A stretch of DNA of 64,000 bases from CALNXN01 sp942490645. GTDB taxonomy: Bacteria; Pseudomonadota; Alphaproteobacteria; Rhodobacterales; Rhodobacteraceae. The DNA is taken from contig CALNXN010000010.1 of NCBI GenBank assembly GCA_942490645.1, positions 372,001-436,000 of the forward strand, in the 5' to 3' direction. This document shows positions 43,985-52,786 of the stretch, in pieces (the stretch's first letter is position 1; each line of letters starts with the position of its first letter). The notes beneath the pieces were generated by a model that saw only the letters and a list, made by a program, of their open reading frames with translations, was not told the origin of the DNA and did no database searches. Made by a program: the position numbers and the translations under genes.

Positions 43985-45028
43985 ATGCAACCTTCCGACA
44001 AAGCCCTCGTGCCCTTCGTTTCCGTCGATCACATGATGAAGCTCATTCACCACATCGGGGTCGAAGAGATGCTGCGCGGTTTGGCCGACTACATCGCCGC
44101 CGATTTCAAGCGGTGGCAGTTGTTTGACAAGACGCCGCGCATCGCCAGCCATTCCGCCGAGGGCGTGATCGAGTTGATGCCGACCTCGGACGGCGAGGTC
44201 TACGGCTTCAAATACGTCAATGGCCACCCCAAAAACACCGCCGCGGGACTGCAAACCGTGACCGCCTTCGGCCTTCTGGCCGATGTGGCGTCGGGCTATC
44301 CGGTTCTTTTGTCGGAAATGACGATGCTGACGGCGATGCGCACGGCCGCAACATCGGCGCTGGTGGCCAGCGTGTTGGCGCCCAAAGGATCCAAGGTCAT
44401 GGCAATGATCGGCAATGGCGCACAATCCGAATTCCAGAGCCTCGCGATGAAGGCCGTGCTGGGGCTGGAAGAGGTGCGCCTGTACGACACCGACCGCGCG
44501 GCGACTGCGAAATGCGCGGCCAATCTCGCCGGGCAAGGCCTGCGTGTGGTCGAATGCGCCACGGCGCAGGATGCGATGCTAGGCGCGCAAATCATCACCA
44601 CCTGCACCGCCGACAAGCAATATGCGACCATCCTGACCGACAACATGGTCGGGGCCGGCGTGCACATTAACGCCATTGGTGGCGATTGCCCGGGCAAGAC
44701 GGAACTGGCCCCCGCGATCCTGCACCGCGCGGACATCTTCGTGGAATTCCCGGAACAGACCCGGATCGAAGGTGAAATCCAGCAGCTACCGGAGGATCAT
44801 CCGGTGACGGAAATCTGGGAGGTTCTGAGCGGCACCAAACCAGGGCGAACCTCCGACAAACAGATCACGCTTTTTGATTCTGTTGGCTTCGCGATCGAGG
44901 ATTTTTCTGCCCTGCGCTACGTGCGCGACCGTATTGAAGGCACCGCGTTTTTTCACCCGCTCGATATGCTCGCCGATCCGGATGATCCGCGTGATCTCTT
45001 TGGCATGTTACAGCGCGCCAAGGGCTAA
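43985..45028 (+). CDS. ocd: Ornithine cyclodeaminase
   Basis: It converts ornithine to proline and ammonia, completing arginine use with arginase. The 347 residues (ATG at 43985, AAGGAA upstream) have the mu-crystallin/OCD fold, with MTMLTAMRTAATSAL, the Rossmann motif IGNGAQSEFQ and DTDRAATAK, and NAIGGDCPGKTEL with the catalytic Asp. It begins 10 bases after arginase and its stop overlaps that of the next gene (minus strand) by 4 bases. Confidence 0.95.
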   Translation: MQPSDKALVPFVSVDHMMKLIHHIGVEEMLRGLADYIAADFKRWQLFDKTPRIASHSAEGVIELMPTSDGEVYGFKYVNGHPKNTAAGLQTVTAFGLLADVASGYPVLLSEMTMLTAMRTAATSALVASVLAPKGSKVMAMIGNGAQSEFQSLAMKAVLGLEEVRLYDTDRAATAKCAANLAGQGLRVVECATAQDAMLGAQIITTCTADKQYATILTDNMVGAGVHINAIGGDCPGKTELAPAILHRADIFVEFPEQTRIEGEIQQLPEDHPVTEIWEVLSGTKPGRTSDKQITLFDSVGFAIEDFSALRYVRDRIEGTAFFHPLDMLADPDDPRDLFGMLQRAKG

Positions 45029-46182
45029 AGCCGCTTAAGCGCCTTGGCGATGTCATAGCCGTAGAGCCAATCAAACTGTCGCACCATCAGCGACGGGACC
45101 ACACGGCTGAGCACCGATAGGCCCGCGTGCCCGACCATACGCATCGCCGGGTTGCGCAGGTGATAGCGCCACGCGTTCTTGCTGGCCGCATTCACGACTT
45201 TACTGACCCGCGCGTGGCGGATCGTGCGGTATTGCGACAACTGGCCCGTGTCGACGCAATGCAGCAAGGCGTAGGCATCCTCCAGCGCCATATTGGCACC
45301 TTGCGCCAGAAATGGCAGCGTCGGATGTGCAGCATCACCGAGCAAGGCCACACCGCCCTCAAACCACGTCTCAGCCACCGGGTGGCGGAAAAGCCCCCAC
45401 AGATGCACGTCTTTGACATCATCCAGCATATGCGCCACAGGCCCGCCAAATCCAGCAAAGGCACGGCGTAGGTTTTCAGGGTCATCACGCTGATGCCAGC
45501 CCTCTTCGGCCCAGGCCGCACGTTCTTCGACCGCCACCAGATTGATCATGTCGCCACCGCGCAGTGGATAGCGCACGATGTGCCGCCCCGGCCCCATCGT
45601 GACACGCGCCTCTGCGGCCACGGCACTGTGCGCAGGCACCAACGCGCGCCACGCGACCTGCCCTGTGAAAAACGGCTCGGCCGCGCCATTCAGAACAGGC
45701 CGTCCAACGGAATGCAGCCCGTCCGCACAGATCACCAATTTCGCCTGCCGCGTGCTGCCATCGGCCAAGATGACTTGCGGCAATTCTCCCGGAACGACGG
45801 TTTTGACCTTGGTGCCCAACTCGAATGTCACTGCATTCTGGCGCGCGGCCTGGTACAGCATTGCAATCAAATCTGCGCGGTGCACAAATTGATAAGGCGG
45901 TCGGTCCGGCCCGGCGACGTTGATGCGCGCAACCTCGCGCCCCTTGGCATAATCTTCCAGCACGACCGCCTGTGCCGCCACAGACACGCGCGCCAAACGG
46001 CGGTCCAGCCCCAAAAGCCGCAACATCGGTAAGCCATTAGGCGTGATCTGCAGGCCAGCGCCGACTTCGGTGATCTCGGGGGCCTGCTCCAACAGGGTCA
46101 CGGCCGTGCCCTTGCGAGCCAACCCTGCGGCGATGGCCAGACCGCCAATGCCGCCGCCGATCACGATGGTGTTTGGATACAT
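45025..46182 (-). CDS. FAD-dependent monooxygenase
   Basis: The 385 residues have the N-terminal FAD motif GGGIGGLAIAAGLARKG, the middle VICADGLHSVGR and the C-terminal GDAAHPTLPFLAQGANMALEDAY, the set typical of salicylate-hydroxylase-like flavoprotein monooxygenases. It is convergent with the ornithine cyclodeaminase gene and has its own promoter. The aromatic substrate is not known. Confidence 0.88.
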   Translation of the reverse strand: MYPNTIVIGGGIGGLAIAAGLARKGTAVTLLEQAPEITEVGAGLQITPNGLPMLRLLGLDRRLARVSVAAQAVVLEDYAKGREVARINVAGPDRPPYQFVHRADLIAMLYQAARQNAVTFELGTKVKTVVPGELPQVILADGSTRQAKLVICADGLHSVGRPVLNGAAEPFFTGQVAWRALVPAHSAVAAEARVTMGPGRHIVRYPLRGGDMINLVAVEERAAWAEEGWHQRDDPENLRRAFAGFGGPVAHMLDDVKDVHLWGLFRHPVAETWFEGGVALLGDAAHPTLPFLAQGANMALEDAYALLHCVDTGQLSQYRTIRHARVSKVVNAASKNAWRYHLRNPAMRMVGHAGLSVLSRVVPSLMVRQFDWLYGYDIAKALKRL

Positions 46183-46195
46183 TTGCGCCCCTACG

Positions 46196-46228
46196 AAAAA
46201 AGCGCCGCAGCTTTCGCACGGCGCTTTT
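46196..46228 (-). terminator. Intrinsic terminator of dksA
   Basis: Ten-base arms AAAAGCGCCG and CGGCGCTTTT flank an 11-base loop 27 bases downstream of the dksA stop. The run of six A's on the plus strand becomes the U-tract for the minus-strand transcript. Confidence 0.85.
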
Positions 46229-46254
46229 GGGTCATTGCGTCATACGGGCACGGG

Positions 46255-46677
46255 TCAATCGTCCCGGTGTACCTTTTCGCGGCGCTCGTGCTTTTCTTGC
46301 GCCTCAAGGCTCATGGTCGCAATCGGGCGCGCATCCAGACGCTTGAGCGAGATCGGCTCTCCGGTCACGGAGCAATATCCGAATTCGCCTTCATCGATTC
46401 GGCGCAGGGCTGCGTCGATCTTGCTGACCAATTTGCGCTGACGATCGCGCGTGCGCAATTCCAGCGCGCGGTCGGTTTCCTCGGATGCGCGGTCGGCGAC
46501 ATCGGGAATGTTGCGTGTGCCGTCCTGCAACCCTTCGATGGTGTCCTTGGACCCCGCCAAAAGCTCGGACCGCCACGTCAGCAGCTTGCGGCGAAAATAC
46601 TCGACTTGCCGCTCATTCATGAACGGCTCATCTTCAGCCGGACGGTAATCGTCCGGCAGGAATACTTCCTGCTTCAT
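46255..46677 (-). CDS. dksA: RNA polymerase-binding transcription factor DksA (zinc-less form)
   Basis: DksA modulates RNA polymerase with ppGpp. From the ATG at 46677 (GGGGG 5 bases upstream) there are 140 residues, with the coiled-coil tip motif Asp59-x-x-Asp62-x-Ala64 (PDVADRA). The C-terminal globular domain keeps only one zinc-type cysteine (Cys102); the other three positions are Thr105, Ser123 and Ala126. So no zinc site is expected, as also seen in Rhodobacter-type DksA. An alternative ATG at 46710 would add 11 residues. Confidence 0.93.
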   Translation of the reverse strand: MKQEVFLPDDYRPAEDEPFMNERQVEYFRRKLLTWRSELLAGSKDTIEGLQDGTRNIPDVADRASEETDRALELRTRDRQRKLVSKIDAALRRIDEGEFGYCSVTGEPISLKRLDARPIATMSLEAQEKHERREKVHRDD

Positions 46678-46845
46678 CTTATCCCCCTCAACGTGGCTCA
46701 CGTCTGCCATAAACACTGTTCTCCGGGCTCGGTCCCTCAATACCGCAGCATCTACCCCACGTCCCAAAGATTGTCACTACACAATCCCGCACAGTTAGGG
46801 CTAAAAACACCGTGAGTTCGAATGATCCAAAAGGTTGACACTCCG

Positions 46846-47685
46846 ATGAAATTTGAAGGCACCGCCGATTACGTTGCAACAGACGATCTGACCATAGCCG
46901 TGAATGCCGCCGTTGCACTGGAGCGGCCCCTGCTCGTTAAAGGCGAACCGGGTACGGGCAAAACCGAACTGGCCCGTCAAGTGAGCCAGTCGCTGGGTCT
47001 GCGGATGATCGAGTGGAACATCAAATCCACCACCCGTGCACAACAGGGTCTGTATGAATATGACGCCGTCAGCCGTCTGCGTGACAGCCAGTTGGGCGAA
47101 GAGCGCGTGCATGACGTGAAAAACTACATTCGCAAGGGCAAGCTGTGGCAAGCGTTCGAAGCGGATGAAAAGGTCGTGCTGTTGATCGACGAGATCGACA
47201 AAGCCGACATCGAATTTCCGAACGACCTGCTGCAAGAGCTCGATAAGATGGAATTCTTCGTCTACGAGACCGGAGAAACGATCAAGGCTGTGAACAGGCC
47301 CATTGTGATCATCACCTCCAACAATGAAAAAGAACTGCCCGACGCGTTTTTGCGGCGCTGCTTTTTCCACTACATCCGCTTTCCCGAGATGGAGACGCTG
47401 AAAAAGATCGTCGAGGTGCACCATCCCGGCATCAAGGAACAGCTTTTGACCACTGCGCTCACGCAGTTTTATGAAATCCGCGATCAGGCGGGCTTGAAGA
47501 AAAAACCATCAACCTCCGAGGTGCTGGATTGGCTCAAGCTGCTCCTGGCCGAAGATATGAACGCCGAAGACCTCAAGCGCTCCGGTTCCGACGCTCTGCC
47601 CAAGTTGCACGGTGCGCTGTTGAAAAACGAACAGGACGTGCATTTGTTCGAGCGTCTCGCCTTTATGGCGCGCGGCCAGCGATAG
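46846..47685 (+). CDS. MoxR-family AAA ATPase
   Basis: MoxR ATPases act as chaperones in protein complex maturation, usually with a VWA-domain partner. The 279 residues show Walker A GEPGTGKT (33-40), Walker B VVLLIDEIDKAD, sensor 1 ITSNNEKELPDAFLRR and a lid region. The start at 46846 fits the family; an ATG at 46822 is also possible. The VWA gene is at 50307, 2.6 kb downstream on the same strand, with unrelated-looking genes between. Confidence 0.92.
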   Translation: MKFEGTADYVATDDLTIAVNAAVALERPLLVKGEPGTGKTELARQVSQSLGLRMIEWNIKSTTRAQQGLYEYDAVSRLRDSQLGEERVHDVKNYIRKGKLWQAFEADEKVVLLIDEIDKADIEFPNDLLQELDKMEFFVYETGETIKAVNRPIVIITSNNEKELPDAFLRRCFFHYIRFPEMETLKKIVEVHHPGIKEQLLTTALTQFYEIRDQAGLKKKPSTSEVLDWLKLLLAEDMNAEDLKRSGSDALPKLHGALLKNEQDVHLFERLAFMARGQR

Positions 47686-47705
47686 CGAACCAGCCGCGCG
47701 ACGGA

Positions 47706-48044
47706 TCAGGGCAGTTCGGTGCACATTTGACCGTCGGTGTCGCAAATCACGATACGCAGGTCACAAAAATCGAGGCTTCCTGGCCCTTCTGTGCAGGCCC
47801 AGTAGGTGCCAACCGAAATGCCTGCGGTGGGCTGATCGGGTATCGGCAGGATTTGCAACTCCCGCACAACTTCGGGTTTGAGCACCGCAATCAACCGCCC
47901 ATCGGGCAAGGTGACACTTCGATCAATGTCGGTGCGTTCCTGCATGGGCGGCCCCGATTTGTTGTGTTTGTGTTTGAGGTCATGCGCAATCGCCGGGGTG
48001 TTAAGAACCGCGAGCAGCGCGACAATAATGAATGAAATTCGCAT
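47706..48044 (-). CDS. Hypothetical exported protein, 112 residues
   Basis: A signal peptide (MRISFIIVALLAVLNTPAIA, cleavage near residue 20) is followed by a His/Lys-rich short stretch (HDLKHKHNK) and a compact domain with four cysteines near the C-terminus (WACTEG, DFCD, VICD, MCTE). The Cys pattern suggests disulfides in the periplasm. No known family recognised. It is oriented against its neighbours. Confidence 0.75.
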   Translation of the reverse strand: MRISFIIVALLAVLNTPAIAHDLKHKHNKSGPPMQERTDIDRSVTLPDGRLIAVLKPEVVRELQILPIPDQPTAGISVGTYWACTEGPGSLDFCDLRIVICDTDGQMCTELP

Positions 48045-48300
48045 ACCAAGCTCCTGAATAAATTAACGTTTCAATATACCCGCCTTCATTCGAAACGGAC
48101 GGCGGATGCGCTCTACCTATACGAGAAAAGAATTCTGCGCAGGTCCGGAAAACCCCACCTTTGACGCCTGCGCGGACGATTTGTGACACATCGGCACGAA
48201 AAACCCAGACGCTGAAAAAACCCTCGATTTTTGCGGTCAATGCCTCTAGGCTCTTGTTAATAAAGGGGCAAAAGACCCCGCGAATTGAGCAGGCAAACCG

Positions 48301-48750
48301 ATGACTCCAACCGTGACCGTGCGCCCTTTGCGGGCGTCCGACAAAGATCAGTGGTCTGTCCTTTGGACGGCTTATCTGGCGTTTTATGAAACCACCCGGC
48401 CGCGCGAGGTTTTCGATCTTTATTTCGACCGGCTTATCGGGAATGATCCTCAAGATTACAATGGGTTGGTGGCCGAACTTAATGGTGAACTAGTAGGCTT
48501 GACGCACTACCTGTTTCACCGTCATGGCTGGTCAGAGGCGAACACGTGCTACTTGCAGGATCTTTACGCCGACCCGGCCGTGCGGGGTCAGGGAATTGGC
48601 CGCAAGCTGATCGAAGGGGTCTATGCCGCCGCCGACACGGCCGGTGTGCCATCAGTTTACTGGTTAACGCAGGACTTCAACACACAGGCGCGCAAACTCT
48701 ATGACCGCATCGGCGTGAAGACGCCTTTCATCAAGTATACGCGCTCATGA
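48301..48750 (+). CDS. GNAT-family N-acetyltransferase
   Basis: The 149 residues have the acetyl-CoA loop DPAVRGQGIGRKLIEGVYAA and a C-terminal ARKLYDRIG motif. The start has an AGG element 7 bases upstream. It overlaps the next gene by 4 bases (ATGA), so the two are likely co-translated. The acceptor substrate is unknown. Confidence 0.88.
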   Translation: MTPTVTVRPLRASDKDQWSVLWTAYLAFYETTRPREVFDLYFDRLIGNDPQDYNGLVAELNGELVGLTHYLFHRHGWSEANTCYLQDLYADPAVRGQGIGRKLIEGVYAAADTAGVPSVYWLTQDFNTQARKLYDRIGVKTPFIKYTRS

Positions 48751-50114
48751 CACAGCGCATGATCCTGGCATTGATGCTGTTTCTGACAGCCTGCGTACCC
48801 GTCACACAAGAGCCCACAACCCCGACCCGTGCCGCACCTGCGCAAACCACCTTGCCGGAGATGAAGACCTTTGCCGCCCGCCTGCCACAACGCACCACGC
48901 GGTCGAATGCGGACATCGCCGAAGACTATCTGGATTTGCTGTTTCAAATGGAAAGCGGGCGGGAGTTGCCCATTTTGACGCGGTTCGAAGGGCCGATCAC
49001 GCTGCGCGTCGCAGGCACACCGCCGCCCACCCTCATGACCGATCTGACGCGGCTTTTGGCGCGGCTGCGCAATGAGGCGGGCATTGATATCACGCGCGTG
49101 GGTGGTCGCTGGGCCAACATCACTGTGCACGCCGTACCGCGCCGCGACATACTTGAGGTGCTGCCGCAAACCGCCTGTTTCGTGGCCCCCAATGTGACCT
49201 CCTTGCAAGATTACCGCACTGCGCGCCGACAGCCACGCACCAATTGGACCTTGCTGGAACAGCGCGAGCAGCTTGCCATTTTCGTGCCCAGCGATGCCAG
49301 CCCGCAGGAGGTTCGCGATTGCCTGCATGAAGAGCTGGCGCAGTCGCTGGGGCCGCTCAACGACCTTTACCGCCTGCCCAATTCGGTGTTCAACGATGAC
49401 AACATTCACAGTATTCTGACCGGGTTTGATATGCTGATCCTGCGCGCCACATACGCACCCGATCTGCGCTCTGGCATGCGCCGGGAAGAAGTGGCCGCGC
49501 GCCTGCCGCGTATTCTCGCGCGCATCAACCCCGCCGGGCAGGTTGCCGCCAGCGCCGACACCAGGATGACGCCGCAGGCTTGGGGCCGTGCGATCGTGCG
49601 CGCGCTGGGTCCGGGAACGGGCGCCTCTGGTCGTCGCAATGCGGCCAATCAAGCAGTGCGCATTGCGGCCAACGAAGGATGGCGCGACCACCGTCGTGGC
49701 TTTTCCCATTTCGCGCGCGGGCGGCTTTTGACGCGGTCCTCTCCGCAGACATCGCATCAGGAATACCTGACCGCCAGCTCGTTTTATGCCCGCGCGCCCG
49801 AAGCACGTCTGTATCAGGCGGATGTGGCACAACACCTTGCGTCCTATGCAATCTCCGAAGGGGATGGCGCGCGTGCCTTGCGCCTCATTCAGCCGCACAT
49901 CGACACCGCCTTTGATGCCGAAAACGCCATGCTTCTGGCCACGCTTTTGATGTTGCGCGCCGAAGCACTCGAACAGGTTGGACGCAACGCAGAAGCACGC
50001 GCGGTCAGGCTGGACAGTCTGGGATGGGCGCGCTACGGGTTTGGTCCTGATTGGGCCGTGCGGGCCAAGCTGCGTGAAGTGGCAAACCTCAACCCGCAAA
50101 AGACGCCCGCGTGA
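48747..50114 (+). CDS. DUF2927-family lipoprotein
   Basis: The 455 residues begin with a lipoprotein signal (MTQRMILALMLFLTAC, lipobox Cys16). A Pro/Thr-rich segment follows, then the DUF2927 domain (about 60-250), recognised by CLHEELAQSLGPLNDLYRLP, whose HE resembles a metallopeptidase-like motif. The remaining C-terminal part is helical, TPR-like. It overlaps the GNAT gene start and is 16 bases from the next small gene. Its function is not known. Confidence 0.85.
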   Translation: MTQRMILALMLFLTACVPVTQEPTTPTRAAPAQTTLPEMKTFAARLPQRTTRSNADIAEDYLDLLFQMESGRELPILTRFEGPITLRVAGTPPPTLMTDLTRLLARLRNEAGIDITRVGGRWANITVHAVPRRDILEVLPQTACFVAPNVTSLQDYRTARRQPRTNWTLLEQREQLAIFVPSDASPQEVRDCLHEELAQSLGPLNDLYRLPNSVFNDDNIHSILTGFDMLILRATYAPDLRSGMRREEVAARLPRILARINPAGQVAASADTRMTPQAWGRAIVRALGPGTGASGRRNAANQAVRIAANEGWRDHRRGFSHFARGRLLTRSSPQTSHQEYLTASSFYARAPEARLYQADVAQHLASYAISEGDGARALRLIQPHIDTAFDAENAMLLATLLMLRAEALEQVGRNAEARAVRLDSLGWARYGFGPDWAVRAKLREVANLNPQKTPA

Positions 50115-50130
50115 GTTGACGGGAAAGAAC

Positions 50131-50298
50131 ATGATCGTGATCGGAGCGGCTCTTATGGGGGCCATTATCGGCGGGATGACCGCCGCGCGCCGCAAAGGCA
50201 ACCGCAAGGACATCGCGCAATACGCCGCGGGCTATGGCATGGCCTTTACCATTTTGGGCATGATCGCGACTGTCATGATCCACCGCGCAATGCTATAA
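50131..50298 (+). CDS. 55-residue membrane protein
   Basis: The frame from ATG at 50131 (GGGAAAG upstream) encodes MIVIGAALMGAIIGGMTAAR, then a basic loop (RRKGNRKD) and a second hydrophobic helix. It likely spans the membrane twice. It lies between the DUF2927 lipoprotein and the VWA gene, 8 bases before the latter, and seems part of that unit. Function unknown. Confidence 0.78.
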   Translation: MIVIGAALMGAIIGGMTAARRKGNRKDIAQYAAGYGMAFTILGMIATVMIHRAML

Positions 50299-50306
50299 GC
50301 GAACCC

Positions 50307-51494
50307 ATGTTTCTTCCGTTCTTTGAACAGCTGCGCAAACACACCGTACCGGTTTCGCTGCGTGAGTTTCTGGCCTTTCTCGAAGGCATGCGCGCCAATC
50401 TGGTCACCTACGATCCAGAAGGGTTTTACTATCTGGCCCGCTCCATTCTAGTCAAAGACGAACGCAATATCGACAAATTTGACCGCGCCTTTGCCGCCAC
50501 GTTTTCCGGGCTTGAGGCAATCAGCCTCGATCAGGTGCTCGAAGCCGTGGATATACCCGGTGACTGGCTGGAAAAGATGGCCGAAAAACATCTGTCTGAC
50601 GCCGAGAAGGCCGAAATCGAAGCCTTAGGAGGCTTCGACAAGCTGATGGAAACGCTCAAGAAACGCCTTCAGGAACAAGAGGGGCGCCATCAGGGCGGCA
50701 ACAAATGGGTCGGCACGGCAGGCACCTCTCCGTTCGGGGCGTATGGCTACAATCCCGAAGGCGTGCGCATCGGCCAGAACGAGAGCCGTCACCAGAAGGC
50801 GGTCAAGGTCTGGGACAAACGCGAATTCAAGAACCTCGACGACAGCGTCGAATTGGGCACGCGCAACATCAAGGTGGCGCTCAAGCGGTTGCGTCGTTGG
50901 GCGCGCGATGGCGCGGATGAGGAACTTGATCTCAACGGCACCATCCGCGCCACGGCGGAACACGGATACCTCGACGTCAAAACCCGGCCAGAGCGTCGCA
51001 ATGCGGTCAAGGTGCTGCTGTTTCTCGACGTTGGCGGATCAATGGACCCGCATGTGAAGGTCGTAGAAGAGCTTTTCTCTGCCGCACGCGCCGAATTCAA
51101 ACACATGGAATATTTCTACTTCCACAATTGCCTCTACGAAGGGGTCTGGCGCGACAACCGCCGCCGCTGGGACGCGCAAATGCCCACGCATGAAGTGCTG
51201 CGCACCTATGGCCCTGATTACAAATGCATTTTCGTAGGCGACGCGTCGATGTCACCCTATGAAGTCGCCTATCCCGGAGGCGCGTCCGAACACTGGAACG
51301 CCGAAGCCGGATCGGTCTGGCTGACCCGCGCGCGCGCGCAATGGCCCTCCACGCTCTGGATCAATCCGATCCCTGAAAAATACTGGCCCTACACCCAATC
51401 CATCGCCATGATCCAAGAGTTGATGGGCCCCGATGCCATGGTGCCGATGACGCTGGAAGGGCTCAGCCGCGGAATGAAAGCGTTGACGCGCTAA
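50307..51494 (+). CDS. VWA-domain protein (CoxE/YehP-like), MoxR partner
   Basis: The 395 residues have a helical N-terminus (about 1-100), a linker, then a VWA domain with the metal-ion-adhesion motif DVGGSM (about 241-246) and a later Asp in FVGDASMSPYE. Proteins of this type pair with MoxR ATPases to activate client enzymes. The MoxR gene lies 2.6 kb upstream. The client is unknown, though the cytochrome P450 is next to it. Confidence 0.88.
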   Translation: MFLPFFEQLRKHTVPVSLREFLAFLEGMRANLVTYDPEGFYYLARSILVKDERNIDKFDRAFAATFSGLEAISLDQVLEAVDIPGDWLEKMAEKHLSDAEKAEIEALGGFDKLMETLKKRLQEQEGRHQGGNKWVGTAGTSPFGAYGYNPEGVRIGQNESRHQKAVKVWDKREFKNLDDSVELGTRNIKVALKRLRRWARDGADEELDLNGTIRATAEHGYLDVKTRPERRNAVKVLLFLDVGGSMDPHVKVVEELFSAARAEFKHMEYFYFHNCLYEGVWRDNRRRWDAQMPTHEVLRTYGPDYKCIFVGDASMSPYEVAYPGGASEHWNAEAGSVWLTRARAQWPSTLWINPIPEKYWPYTQSIAMIQELMGPDAMVPMTLEGLSRGMKALTR

Positions 51495-51561
51495 GCGGCC
51501 CAGATCGGGTACATACAGTTTTTCCTTTTCAGCCTGATCCGCGCGCTTTAGCGTCCGACAC

Positions 51562-52725
51562 ATGTCAGACGCTCCCATAACACACATCGACATGCCCGCC
51601 TTTGTCCAAGACCCCTACCCGGCTCTTGCGGCGATGCAGCGTGATGCCCCGGTGACATTTGTGCCGCAACTGGGTGCCACGCTGATCACCCGGCGCGATG
51701 ATATCTACACGCAGGAAAAGCGCATTGACGTGTTCTCAAGCGACCAGCCAAACGGTCTGCTGACCAAGGTCATGGGTGCGAACATGATGCGCAAGGATGG
51801 TGATGCGCATATGGCCGAGCGCAAGGCGCTCTTTCCCGCACTCAGCCCACGAACGGTACGTGATCATCTTGAAACGCAGTTTCGCGAGATCGTGCAGGAT
51901 CAGATCGAACGGATCCAACCCTTGGGCGCATGTGATCTGGTCAAGGACTACGCCATGCCTGTCGCCGCCAATGCGCTGAGGGTGATGACAGGTCTGACCA
52001 ATATGCCCGCCGCCGAGATGGACGCCGCCAGTCAGGCAATGCTGGACGCTGCGGCGAACTATCAGCACGACGCGGATGTTGACGCCAAAGGTTATGCGGC
52101 AGCTGACAGAGTGATGGAGCTGATCCGCGCGCGACTGGTGGAGTTGCGGCGCAAACCGGATTTATCGATCATTTCGGTTCTGGATCAGGGCGGTCTGTCG
52201 GTGGATGCCATTGCCGGGAATGTCCGTGTGATCATCGGCGGCGGTCAAAATGAGCCGCGCGACGCCATCGCCGGTCTTGTCTGGGCGCTTTTGAGCCACC
52301 CTGACCAGATGGCGATGATCCATAACGGCACCGCCAGCTTTGAGACCGCTTTTGACGAATACATCCGCTGGGTTGCGCCCATCGGGATGTCACCGCGCCG
52401 TGTGGCGCGCAAGGAACATGTCTGCGGTGTGACATTCGAGAAAGACGATCTGGTGTTTTTCATGTTTGGCGCAGCCGGGCGTGACCCCGATCATTTCAAA
52501 GACCCCGATAAATTCGAGGTCCAGCGCGAAACGCGCGCGGCTGTCTCCTTTGGCGCAGGCCCGCATTTTTGCGCAGGCGCTGCGGCCTCTCGGGTGTTGA
52601 TCGCCCGGCTGGCCGTGCCGATGTTGTTCGAGGCCTTGCCGGACTTGGCGCTCGATGGCCCGGCGCCGCTGGCGGGTTGGGCATTTCGTGGCCCCTTGAC
52701 CGTTCCGGTGCGCTGGAGTGCTTAG
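51562..52725 (+). CDS. Cytochrome P450
   Basis: The 387 residues carry the haem-binding FGAGPHFCAGAAASR (Cys337), the ExxR pair (Glu266, Arg269) and PRRVARKEH in the K-helix region. The I-helix reads GGGQNEPRDA, with Pro232 where the catalytic acid-alcohol Thr is expected after Glu231, so oxygen activation may differ. It starts 67 bases after the VWA gene. Soluble, with no signal. A ferredoxin is not encoded next to it. Confidence 0.92.
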   Translation: MSDAPITHIDMPAFVQDPYPALAAMQRDAPVTFVPQLGATLITRRDDIYTQEKRIDVFSSDQPNGLLTKVMGANMMRKDGDAHMAERKALFPALSPRTVRDHLETQFREIVQDQIERIQPLGACDLVKDYAMPVAANALRVMTGLTNMPAAEMDAASQAMLDAAANYQHDADVDAKGYAAADRVMELIRARLVELRRKPDLSIISVLDQGGLSVDAIAGNVRVIIGGGQNEPRDAIAGLVWALLSHPDQMAMIHNGTASFETAFDEYIRWVAPIGMSPRRVARKEHVCGVTFEKDDLVFFMFGAAGRDPDHFKDPDKFEVQRETRAAVSFGAGPHFCAGAAASRVLIARLAVPMLFEALPDLALDGPAPLAGWAFRGPLTVPVRWSA

Positions 52726-52786
52726 GCGCGCAGTATTCTGCCCGCAAGTTCTTGCCAGCCCCCTACAACAGCCCCATATCTGACCC

